NCBI GenBank assembly: GCA_017958705.1 | Contig: JAGDCE010000013.1 | Location: forward strand, 1 to 6,734 | DNA length: 6,734 bases | Reading direction: 5' to 3' | From: Clostridia bacterium | Lineage (GTDB): Bacteria; Bacillota; Clostridia; Oscillospirales; CAG-272 | In this document: positions 1 through 5,641 of the stretch, in pieces | Position numbering within the stretch: position 1 is the first letter of the stretch | Layout: each line of letters begins with the position of its first letter | Notes under the pieces: generated by a model | What the model was told of the DNA's origin: nothing | The model's database searches: none | What the model saw: the letters and a program-made list of their open reading frames with translations, nothing else | Position numbers and translations under genes: made by a program

Positions 1-881
1 GACGCGAGGACCATCTGCGCGCATTCCGTCTCGTTCTTCGCGAGCCTCATCTGATAAGTGTACTGTCCGTTCGGCGTCACGCATTCGCCGGGGGTCTTGT
101 AGTAGGAGTGGTCGAACCACATCAGAAGCGACGGATCCTCGTATTCGGCGGCGACCGGCTCGTTCGGTACCTCAGGCGCCTGATCGACCGCTTCCGCGAT
201 CAGTTTTTCCGCGAGCGCCTGCTGCGCCTCAGTCAGCGCGTGCAGATCCTCGCCCGTGCCTTCCGCGGGCTTTGTGTATTCCTTAAGCTCCTCGTCGTTT
301 CTGGCGAATATGAGCTGGTTCACGTACATAGACTCATCCGGCCCGGAAGCGTTCTGCTCCCAGTCGAGACGCAGCTGGTTGATCGTGCCGGACCAGCCTC
401 TGGCGGCCGACATGTTGAATACGACGTACTGCCAGTCGTCGGTGTCCATCTCAAAGTTGGCGACGACGCTGTAGCCGCCGGTCGGGTTGGACACGCCGCC
501 CGACGTGCAGTAGAATATCTCGAAAAGGTTGTTCATGCAGAATTCGGATCTGCATTTTACGACTATGTATTTGACGTCGTTCGCCTTCGGCGGCGTCAGC
601 TTGAGCACCGTCGCCACGTATTTGTTGTAATATATCGTCGCGAACGGGTCGGTGTACGGCGATTTGGAAGTCAGTTTGAGCGTATAGCCCGCCTCCGTGT
701 CGTCTTCGACGATCGTCGCGGTCGTGTTGTTGGTGATCCCTATGCAGCCCTGTGTGACAAGAGACGGATCGAAGCTCAGCTTCGACGCGTCCGTGGTCAC
801 GTTGCCGGCAGCGGTACTGACGGACGCGACGCACGCCGCCGCCATGCAGACGATCAGGAACACTGCGAGTAATTTCTTCAT
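1..881 (-). CDS. Secreted protein, N-terminal part (carbohydrate-binding-like domain, possibly DUF4091-type); 3' end outside window
   Basis: Reading leftward from the ATG at 881-879, the frame stays open to the window edge (293 complete codons), so the gene is partial. The SD AAAGGAT (888-894) sits 6 bases upstream and supports this start. Residues 1-25 form a signal peptide: MKK, a hydrophobic core, then a small-residue stretch ending STAAG that suits signal peptidase I. Cys17 after AAA could be a weak lipobox, but it lacks the usual Leu at -3. Residues 30-195 look like a beta-sandwich: alternating strands, many aromatic and Asn residues, and a terminal NQLRLDW...MYVNQLIFAR pattern typical of carbohydrate-binding-like modules. 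An acidic, Pro/Ala-rich linker (about 205-247) follows. Then comes MWFDHSYYKTP...YQMRLAKNETECAQMVLA, whose AKNE-E-x-Q core resembles the start of DUF4091-type glycoside-hydrolase-like regions. The secreted call is strong; a glycan-related role is inference. The gene has its own consensus promoter, divergent from the EIIC-like gene. Confidence 0.85.
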   Translation of the reverse strand, partial: MKKLLAVFLIVCMAAACVASVSTAAGNVTTDASKLSFDPSLVTQGCIGITNNTTATIVEDDTEAGYTLKLTSKSPYTDPFATIYYNKYVATVLKLTPPKANDVKYIVVKCRSEFCMNNLFEIFYCTSGGVSNPTGGYSVVANFEMDTDDWQYVVFNMSAARGWSGTINQLRLDWEQNASGPDESMYVNQLIFARNDEELKEYTKPAEGTGEDLHALTEAQQALAEKLIAEAVDQAPEVPNEPVAAEYEDPSLLMWFDHSYYKTPGECVTPNGQYTYQMRLAKNETECAQMVLA

Positions 882-915
882 TTCGTTATCCTTTCGCGTG
901 TTTATTGTTGATTTC

Positions 916-944
916 ATTATAGCAAAAGCCGCTCTTTTTGTCAA
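916..944 (-). promoter_or_regulatory. SigA promoter of the secreted-protein gene
   Basis: On the minus strand, TTGACA (plus positions 939-944) and TATAAT (916-921) are separated by exactly 17 bases. The bases just upstream of the -10 read TGC, an extended -10 (TGnTATAAT). This is a full consensus housekeeping promoter. It implies a start near 909 and a leader of about 28 bases before the ATG at 881. Confidence 0.9.
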
Positions 945-978
945 CAGTTTTTTTGTTTATATTTGACGGCGTGCGTAC

Positions 979-1007
979 TTGACTTTTTCAAAAACATTTA
1001 GTATAAT
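979..1007 (+). promoter_or_regulatory. SigA promoter of the EIIC-like/holA operon
   Basis: TTGACT (979-984) and TATAAT (1002-1007) have a 17-base spacer. Transcription would begin near 1014, giving a leader of about 25 bases before the ATG at 1039. It is divergent from the 916-944 promoter, with 34 bases between the two -35 boxes. I found no other clear promoter before 4270, so it may drive all four genes downstream. Confidence 0.85.
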
Positions 1008-1038
1008 GTACCGTGAATAAAACATGAGGGTCCTATAA

Positions 1039-2106
1039 ATGAAAAAAGTAAAAGAATATCTGAAACGGCTTTTCATAGACGGCCTGTCCGGAATGGCGAC
1101 GGGTCTGTTCGCCACGCTGATCATAGGCACGATAATCGCGCAGATCGGCGCGTATATACCCGGCAAGGCGGGAGAGCTGATAACACTCGTCGGCAAATCC
1201 GCTCAGCTCGTGATGGGCGCCGGTATCGGCGCCGGCGTCGCGTTGAAATACAAACAGTCGCCGCTCGTCACGATATCGGCGGCGGTCTGCGGTATGGTCG
1301 GCGCCTACGCCTCGCAGATCATAAAAGGCACCGTTATCGTCGACGGGCTCGTTAACCTCAGATCCCCGGGCGAGCCGCTCGGCGCGTTCGTCGCCGCTTA
1401 CGTCGGCATCGAGATCGGCCGGCTCGTAGCCGGAAAAACGAAAGTCGATATCATCGTGACGCCTCTCGTCTCGATCGCCGCCGGATCTGCGATCGGTCTG
1501 CTCGTCGGACCGCCCGTATCGCAGTTTATGACGTGGCTCGGCGGCATAATCAACTGGGCGACCGAACAGCAGCCGTTCGTCATGGGCATAGTCATAGCAG
1601 TGCTGATGGGCATGTTCCTCACACTGCCGATTAGCTCCGCCGCGATCGGCGTGTCGCTCGGCCTGACCGGGCTCGCGGCCGGCGCCGCTACGGTGGGCTG
1701 CTGCGCGAACATGATCGGATTCGCCGTGATCAGCTTCCGAGAGAACAGATTCGGCGGGCTTGTCTCGCAGGGCATCGGCACGAGCATGCTTCAGATGCCG
1801 AACATAGTGCGCCATCCGGTGATCTGGCTGCCGGCGATAATCTCGTCGGCGATACTCGGCCCGATCTCCACAATGCTCGTCAAGATGACCGGCAACGCCG
1901 TAGGCTCCGGCATGGGCACGTCCGGTCTCGTCGGCCCGATTCAGAGCTTCATGACGATGACCGAGGCGGGCGAGCAGGTCTGGCTCGTGCTTATCAAGAT
2001 CGTCGTTATGTACTTCATACTGCCCGCGCTGATCTCGCTCGGCTGCTCCGAGGCGATGAGAAAGCTCGGCTGGATAAAGGAAGGATATCTCAGTCTCAAC
2101 GTCTGA
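1039..2106 (+). CDS. PTS_EIIC_2 / PfoR-like multi-pass membrane protein
   Basis: A 355-residue integral membrane protein with about eight to ten hydrophobic segments (roughly 15-38, 55-70, 76-95, 115-132, 138-158, 180-200, 203-232, 262-282, 316-336). Recognisable elements include GEPLGAFVAAYVGIEIGR (111-128), KTKVDIIVTP (133-142), LPISSAAIG (196-204) and a Gly-rich GTSMLQMPNI (247-256). These match the PTS_EIIC_2 family, annotated either as a PTS sugar-transport IIC subunit or as PfoR, named after the regulator linked to perfringolysin in Clostridium perfringens. No EIIA or EIIB partner is visible here, so sugar transport is unproven and the substrate unknown. The start at 1039 has SD GAGGG (1026-1030) at 8 bases and its own promoter. 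holA begins 9 bases after the stop, suggesting read-through transcription. Confidence 0.82.
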   Translation: MKKVKEYLKRLFIDGLSGMATGLFATLIIGTIIAQIGAYIPGKAGELITLVGKSAQLVMGAGIGAGVALKYKQSPLVTISAAVCGMVGAYASQIIKGTVIVDGLVNLRSPGEPLGAFVAAYVGIEIGRLVAGKTKVDIIVTPLVSIAAGSAIGLLVGPPVSQFMTWLGGIINWATEQQPFVMGIVIAVLMGMFLTLPISSAAIGVSLGLTGLAAGAATVGCCANMIGFAVISFRENRFGGLVSQGIGTSMLQMPNIVRHPVIWLPAIISSAILGPISTMLVKMTGNAVGSGMGTSGLVGPIQSFMTMTEAGEQVWLVLIKIVVMYFILPALISLGCSEAMRKLGWIKEGYLSLNV

Positions 2107-2115
2107 GCGCGTGAT

Positions 2116-3135
2116 ATGGAAAAACAGGACATCGTAAAACTGAGCAAACAACTGCTTTCGCAGCCCGTGCCCGGGATATATTTCCTGTACGGGGGCGAGG
2201 AGTTTTTGAAGCGCCGTTTTTTGTCCGACTTAAGGAAAACCGTCGTGCCGGATGACGTCGCCGATCTCAATTACGCCGTTGTGTCCGGCCCCGACCAGGC
2301 GGATAAAGTGCTCGAGATCGCGTACACGCTGCCGCAGTTTTCCGATTCGCGTATGATCGTCTGGTATAATTCCGGATTCCCGCTGCCGCAGCAGAGATAT
2401 AAGAAAAAGATCGAGGATACGGTCGACACGGTCAAGGATTTCCCGTATCTGTATCTGATGATATACGCGACCGAGGACGAATTCGATCCGACCGGAAAAG
2501 ACGGCCGCGCCGCGCTTCAAAGGCCGGAGCTGAGACCGCTCGGTTTTGAAAAACTGCCGCCCGAGCGTGTGCTCGGCTGGGTGCGCCGCCATTTCGAGGC
2601 GGAAAAGCTCGATATAACGGAGAATGACGCGAGATATCTGATCAGCCGCGCCGGAACGGGCATGACAGAACTGTCCTCGTCGATAGAAAAACTCTGCGCC
2701 TACGCGGCGGAAAAGGGAGCGGGCTCGGTCGGCCGCGCCGATATCGACGAGCTCGTCGCGCAGAAACTCGAATTTTCCGCGTTCTTCATCTCGGACAACA
2801 TCAGGAGCCGCGACCCGTCCGCGCTTCTCGCATACGTGCGCGACGCCAAGAGCCGCGCGGAGAAGCCGCAGGTCATCCTCGGCACGATGATCTCCGAGGC
2901 GGAGAAGCTTTACAGAATAAAGCTGGCGCAGAAGAACGGTATGAACTATCAGAGCGCGGCAAAGCAGCTCGGGCTTAACGAATACGTCGTCAAGCTGGCT
3001 TTCCGCTCCGTTTCGGAAGTGCCGGAAAAACGTGTGCTCCGGTTCCTTGACGCCTGCTCGGAGGCCGACAAAAAGCTGAAGACCTCGTCGTCGGACGCCT
3101 GGGGCACACTGATACAACTCGTTTGCAGTATATGA
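2116..3135 (+). CDS. holA: DNA polymerase III subunit delta
   Basis: A 339-residue protein of the usual HolA/YqeN length. The delta subunit opens the beta sliding clamp and is part of the clamp-loader complex with delta' and gamma/tau at the replication fork. Visible features: GIYFLYGGEEFLKRRFLSDL (20-39), the degenerate P-loop-like region diagnostic of delta, in which the ATP-binding Lys is absent as expected for this non-ATPase subunit; an AAA-like fold up to about 145; KLPPERVLGWVRRHFEAEKLDI (147-167); the domain II RAGTGMTELSSSIEKLCAYA segment (178-197); and a helical C-terminal collar domain with PQVILGTMISEAEKLYRIK (251-269), typical of the family. SD is weak (GAG at 2105-2107), so translation may be coupled to the upstream gene, which ends 9 bases before. 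Its stop overlaps the next start as ATGA (3132-3135). Confident assignment. Confidence 0.93.
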   Translation: MEKQDIVKLSKQLLSQPVPGIYFLYGGEEFLKRRFLSDLRKTVVPDDVADLNYAVVSGPDQADKVLEIAYTLPQFSDSRMIVWYNSGFPLPQQRYKKKIEDTVDTVKDFPYLYLMIYATEDEFDPTGKDGRAALQRPELRPLGFEKLPPERVLGWVRRHFEAEKLDITENDARYLISRAGTGMTELSSSIEKLCAYAAEKGAGSVGRADIDELVAQKLEFSAFFISDNIRSRDPSALLAYVRDAKSRAEKPQVILGTMISEAEKLYRIKLAQKNGMNYQSAAKQLGLNEYVVKLAFRSVSEVPEKRVLRFLDACSEADKKLKTSSSDAWGTLIQLVCSI

Positions 3136-3719
3136 AACTCAGACTCTCGCTGCCCGTCATCGTAGAGGGCAGATACGACAAGATAAAACTCGACTCACTG
3201 CTCGACACCCTCGTCATAACGACGGAGGGGTTCGGGCTTTTCAACGACCCCGAAAAAAGGGAATATATACAAAAAGTTTGTCAGGACGGCGTCATCGTCG
3301 CCACCGACAGCGACGGCGCGGGGAACATGATCCGCGCGCATCTGAGGGGGCTTCTGCCGCCGGAATCCATAATAAACGTGTATATCCCGCAGGTGAAGGG
3401 AAAAGAGAAGCGCAAAAGCGCCCCGTCGGCCGAGGGCTTCCTCGGCGTCGAGGGCACGGACGCGAAAACGCTGTACGAGCTGTTCCTGCCCTACGCCGAC
3501 GGCGGGCGGATCAGGCGCTGCACGCTCGACCGCGGCAGGCTCTATTCGCTCGGCCTGACTGGCGGGGAAAACAGCGCGAAAAAGCGCGCGAAACTCTGCC
3601 GCATCGCCGGACTGCCGCAGAACATCACGGCAAAGGCGCTGTGGCAGGCGATAGAGACGTCGTACGACGCGCAGGGCGCGGAAGAATTACTGAAAAAGTT
3701 TGCGGAGGACTGTGAATGA
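3132..3719 (+). CDS. TOPRIM-domain protein related to ribonuclease M5 (with DUF4093-like C-terminus)
   Basis: A 195-residue protein from ATG 3132. A TTG at 3123 would add only three residues, while the ATG forms an ATGA overlap with the holA stop and is preferred. No SD precedes it, consistent with translational coupling. The N-terminal TOPRIM domain (about 7-90) shows PVIVEGRYDKIKL with the catalytic-type Glu12, and ATDSDGAG with the DxD pair Asp59/Asp61, both needed for metal binding in TOPRIM enzymes. FLGVEGTD (103-110) parallels the LGVEHA segment of RNase M5, the enzyme that matures 5S rRNA in Bacillota. Residues about 125-195 form a helical C-terminal domain with LYSLGLTGGENSAKKRAKLCRIAGLP, matching my memory of DUF4093. 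The RNase M5 relationship is solid at domain level; whether it cuts 5S rRNA precursor is inference. True rnmV usually sits beside ksgA/rsmA, which is absent here. Confidence 0.8.
   Translation: MKLRLSLPVIVEGRYDKIKLDSLLDTLVITTEGFGLFNDPEKREYIQKVCQDGVIVATDSDGAGNMIRAHLRGLLPPESIINVYIPQVKGKEKRKSAPSAEGFLGVEGTDAKTLYELFLPYADGGRIRRCTLDRGRLYSLGLTGGENSAKKRAKLCRIAGLPQNITAKALWQAIETSYDAQGAEELLKKFAEDCE
3703..3709 (+). promoter_or_regulatory. Strong ribosome binding site of the GtrA-family gene inside the upstream gene
   Basis: CGGAGGA lies 6 bases before the ATG at 3716, within the end of the TOPRIM coding sequence. It fixes the start and indicates that GtrA-family translation begins independently as well as by ATGA coupling. 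Confidence 0.75.
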
Positions 3720-4270
3720 GCGCTTTTCTTAACGAAGCCGTGTTCGGTGTGAAGATCGGCACGTGGCTGATCATCGCCGCCGCGGTCATCGCCGTGTGCG
3801 GTCTTCTGTATCTGATTTTCCGCAGAAAGTGCAACGCTTTCATAAAAAAGCACAGAGAGATCGTCCTGTATATCGTTTTCGGCGCGCTGACGACGCTCGT
3901 CAACTATCTCGTTTACTATCCGCTCGTGAATCTGCCCGGAATGGCGGAGCACGTCGGCTGGTGGACGCTCGTCGTCAACGTCATCGCGTGGGCCGCCGCA
4001 GTAGCGTTCGCCTACGTGACGAATAAATTCTTCGTCTTCCGTTCAAACGACAAGAGCACCGGCACGGTCGTGCGCGAACTGCTGCTTTTCGTCGGCGCGC
4101 GCATTGCGTCGCTTCTGATCGAGGAGGCGATCCTCGCGGTATTCGTGACGGCGCTCGGCTTCAACAAAAACGCCGTGAAACTTATCGCGTCGGTCATAAC
4201 GGTCATACTGAACTATTTTTTCAGCAAACTCGTAGTTTTCAGAAAGAACAAAAAGAAACGGATCAGATAA
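3716..4270 (+). CDS. GtrA-family membrane protein with an extra N-terminal transmembrane segment
   Basis: A 184-residue protein that starts at ATG 3716, overlapping the TOPRIM stop by ATGA. The GtrA domain spans about 47-176 with four membrane helices (about 49-68, 83-103, 120-145, 155-173). It shows the family hallmarks FGALTTLVNYLVY (55-67), AFAYVTNKFFVFRS (97-110) and VITVILNYFFSKLVVFRK (160-177). GtrA proteins take part in moving lipid-linked sugars or modifying cell-surface polysaccharide. An added hydrophobic segment at 15-35 followed by RRKCNAFIKKHRE precedes the domain, giving five predicted helices. The C-terminus is strongly basic (KNKKKRIR). No glycosyltransferase lies nearby, so the substrate cannot be inferred. 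The stop overlaps the convergent small gene by 8 bases. Confidence 0.88.
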   Translation: MSAFLNEAVFGVKIGTWLIIAAAVIAVCGLLYLIFRRKCNAFIKKHREIVLYIVFGALTTLVNYLVYYPLVNLPGMAEHVGWWTLVVNVIAWAAAVAFAYVTNKFFVFRSNDKSTGTVVRELLLFVGARIASLLIEEAILAVFVTALGFNKNAVKLIASVITVILNYFFSKLVVFRKNKKKRIR

Positions 4271-4502
4271 GGATGAAGAAAAGCGCCATGAGCACCAGAG
4301 CGTTTTTCTCCCATCCGCCGGACAGTACAGTCATGATCACGACGGCGAGCAAAAGCTCGTCGCCCTGCCTTTTCGGAGGTTCGGGCGGCGGCGCGGCCGG
4401 TTCCGGGACAGGCCCGGGCTCCGGTTCAGGCTCCGTCATCTGAGATCTTATAGCCGTACCGCCGTAATCCTTCGGCGGTTGTCTGTATTGCTGTGCGTAC
4501 AT
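4263..4502 (-). CDS. Small proline-rich protein with hydrophobic C-terminal tail, unknown function
   Basis: A 79-residue protein, last of a three-gene minus-strand operon. The ATG at 4502 follows the preceding stop by 4 bases and has a GGTGA SD a few bases upstream. Residues 1-22 are polar (QQYRQPPKDYGG). Residues 24-43 are a Pro/Glu spacer (11 Pro in 20 positions). Residues 50-60 (LLLAVVIMTVL) and 68-79 (ALVLMALFFILI) are two short hydrophobic runs split by SGGWEKN; the protein ends directly in the second. This could be a tight membrane hairpin or one interrupted segment. I remember similar short tails (ELLL...ALLFILL) in small clostridial proteins but cannot name a family. Support for its being coding: clean operon spacing, a good SD and a sensible amino-acid pattern. 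It overlaps the convergent GtrA stop. Confidence 0.7.
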   Translation of the reverse strand: MYAQQYRQPPKDYGGTAIRSQMTEPEPEPGPVPEPAAPPPEPPKRQGDELLLAVVIMTVLSGGWEKNALVLMALFFILI

Positions 4503-4506
4503 ATCA

Positions 4507-4782
4507 TCACCGTATATCCTGAAACTGGGAGGCGAGCCCGACGAGTGTGAGCAGTCTCAGCGCGCGGTCCGCCTTTTCACGGCGCGCGGGAGAAAGAAAC
4601 GGTTTCAGCGCGCGTATCAGCTCCGCCGCCTCGGACTGCTTTGCGGGAAGCTGCGGCGCCGTCTGCGGCGCGCCGGCGTCTTTTGCGGGCGGGCCGAGTA
4701 TCGACGACACCGCTTCCGCCGCCGCGGAGAGCTTCTGCGGATCGGCGAGCAGCGCCGATAAAAGATCAGTTGTCTGGTCCAT
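4507..4782 (-). CDS. Small helical protein, unknown function (second gene of small-protein operon)
   Basis: A 91-residue, predicted soluble and mostly helical protein. The ATG at 4782 lies 17 bases inside the end of the preceding gene (stop 4766-4768), with no convincing SD, so translation is probably coupled. Residues 1-29 (LLSALLADPQKLSAAAEAVSSIL) form amphipathic helices. Residues 31-50 are an Ala/Pro/Gln-rich linker. Residues 51-87 (EAAELIRALKPFLSPARREKADRALRLLTLVGLASQF) are a second helical block with a conserved-looking LKPFL..ARREK.DRALRLL core. From memory, many clostridial genomes encode hypothetical proteins with this architecture (a DP-containing N-terminal helix, linker, then a KPFL/RxEKxDRA block); I know no function. 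Not a shadow ORF: the frame has an organised composition, and the opposite-strand frame reads as low-complexity Ser/Ala/Arg. Confidence 0.72.
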   Translation of the reverse strand: MDQTTDLLSALLADPQKLSAAAEAVSSILGPPAKDAGAPQTAPQLPAKQSEAAELIRALKPFLSPARREKADRALRLLTLVGLASQFQDIR

Positions 4783-5020
4783 CGCCGAGCGACCGCTTTA
4801 TCCTGTCCAGCTTATCCTCGCCCACCGCCTGACAGATCGCTTTTATCTGTGCGTCGGACAGAGAGGAGAGCCGCCTTTTGAGCGCCGGCAGATCCTTCAG
4901 TCTGGATACCGCGGCGTCGCCGTCGGCGCCGCACGCCTCGGCGGCCGCGCGTATCTTTTCTTTCAGCGCATCGTCTGACAGCGAACAGAGCTTCTCAACG
5001 CTTTTTTTGTTTATCTCCAT
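4766..5020 (-). CDS. Small helical protein with internal repeat, unknown function (first gene of small-protein operon)
   Basis: An 84-residue protein from the ATG at 5020. An upstream in-frame GTG (5029) would add MKC, but it overlaps the SD GAGGTG (5027-5032), which sits 6 bases before the ATG, so the ATG is chosen. The sequence is highly charged and helical. A unit around residues 11-29 (LCSLSDDALKEKIRAAAEA) is echoed at 51-69 (LSSLSDAQIKAICQAVGED) at a 40-residue offset. The shared pattern is L-x-S-L-S-D-x-x-(L/I)-K followed by an Ala-rich helix, suggesting a two-copy helical-hairpin protein. No signal peptide or membrane segment is seen. It leads an operon with the 91-aa and 79-aa genes. 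I recognise the general look from hypothetical clostridial proteins but no named family. Confidence 0.72.
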   Translation of the reverse strand: MEINKKSVEKLCSLSDDALKEKIRAAAEACGADGDAAVSRLKDLPALKRRLSSLSDAQIKAICQAVGEDKLDRIKRSLGDGPDN

Positions 5021-5026
5021 ACATTT

Positions 5027-5032
5027 CACCTC
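5027..5032 (-). promoter_or_regulatory. Ribosome binding site of the 84-aa small protein
   Basis: On the minus strand GAGGTG precedes the ATG at 5020 by 6 bases. The site overlaps the alternative GTG start at 5029 and therefore argues against that start. Confidence 0.7.
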
Positions 5033-5086
5033 TTTTCACGGATATTCTATGCCGCGCCGCCGCCTTTGATACCGCCCGGCGCGCCG

Positions 5087-5092
5087 AAGGAG
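5087..5092 (+). promoter_or_regulatory. Ribosome binding site of the metallophosphoesterase
   Basis: AAGGAG lies 6 bases before the ATG at 5099. It decides the start over an in-frame TTG at 5066 that would add IPPGAPKERK, a stretch unlike the family and lacking an SD. Confidence 0.8.
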
Positions 5093-5098
5093 CGCAAA

Positions 5099-5587
5099 AT
5101 GGAAAAAATCATCATAGTATTCTCCGATTCGCACGGCAGTTCGTTCAATATGAGCGAGATCGTGAGCCGGTATCCGAACGCGGAGTGCGTCATACACCTG
5201 GGCGACGGCGTCGAGGAGGCATACGGTCTTAAGCTGTCACCCGTCACGGGCCTTCTGTGCGTCAAGGGCAACTGCGATCTTTTCAGCCGCGAGCCGACGT
5301 TCAACAGAGTCAATATCTGCGGGCTCGATATAATAATGTGCCACGGCGACGCGTACGGTGTGAAATTCGGCGTGGGGCGCTACGAATCTTTCGCCGCCTC
5401 GACCGGCTGCGATATCGCGTTATTCGGCCATACGCACGTCCCGTACGAGAACCGCATAACGACGGAGAAAGGGATCCTTACAGTGCTCAACCCCGGAAGC
5501 ATATCACGCCCGGTATTCGGAAAGCCGTCTTACGCTCTGATAAGAGTAACGGACAAAGGCTATACCGTGCAAATGCGCACCGTATAA
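5099..5587 (+). CDS. YfcE/YsnB-type metallophosphoesterase
   Basis: A 162-residue protein of the usual length for the small calcineurin-like phosphodiesterases (YfcE, MJ0936, YsnB). All metal-site motifs of the family are visible: SDSHG (Asp10, His12), HLGDG (Asp36), GNCD (Asn58), CHGD (His82) and GHTH (His111, His113), followed by the family NPGS (131-134). An intact dinuclear metal centre is therefore expected, hydrolysing phosphodiester bonds in the cytosol. Related enzymes act on artificial phosphodiesters and the physiological substrate is generally unknown. The gene is divergent from the small-protein operon, with only 78 bases between the starts. I see no clear SigA promoter in that GC-rich gap. 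No strong terminator follows the stop. Confidence 0.93.
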   Translation: MEKIIIVFSDSHGSSFNMSEIVSRYPNAECVIHLGDGVEEAYGLKLSPVTGLLCVKGNCDLFSREPTFNRVNICGLDIIMCHGDAYGVKFGVGRYESFAASTGCDIALFGHTHVPYENRITTEKGILTVLNPGSISRPVFGKPSYALIRVTDKGYTVQMRTV

Positions 5588-5641
5588 GCCCGGTTTTTAC
5601 TTTGTTTTGTGATAAATCAGTGAAAAATAATTAAAATTTCA

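Noticed and set aside
108..872. Plus-strand ORF of 254 codons opposite the secreted-protein gene
   Set aside because: Arg/Val-rich shadow frame. The minus frame has a signal peptide, SD and consensus promoter.
936..967. TTTGTCA (937-943) and TTGAC (963-967), resembling half-sites of the MarR palindrome
   Set aside because: The match is largely the -35 consensus itself, the arms are 18 bases apart and the right half diverges, so chance is the simpler explanation.
1033..2151. Long minus-strand ORF (372 codons) opposite the EIIC-like gene, rich in Arg, Asp, His
   Set aside because: Composition is typical of an antisense shadow of a GC-rich gene. The plus frame gives a coherent membrane protein with promoter and SD; this ORF has neither and no recognisable domain.
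2230..3117. Minus-strand ORF (295 codons) opposite holA
   Set aside because: Shadow of a confidently identified holA; no SD, no domain, Arg-rich composition.
4547..4978. Plus-strand ORF of 143 codons across the small-protein operon
   Set aside because: Low-complexity Ser/Ala/Arg composition, no SD, and two minus-strand genes with better organisation occupy the region. It remains possible that neither strand is coding, but the minus-strand SD and overlaps favour those genes.
5588..5610. Possible terminator after the metallophosphoesterase (ACCG ... CGGT followed by T)
   Set aside because: The stem is only 4 bp with a long loop; too weak to call.
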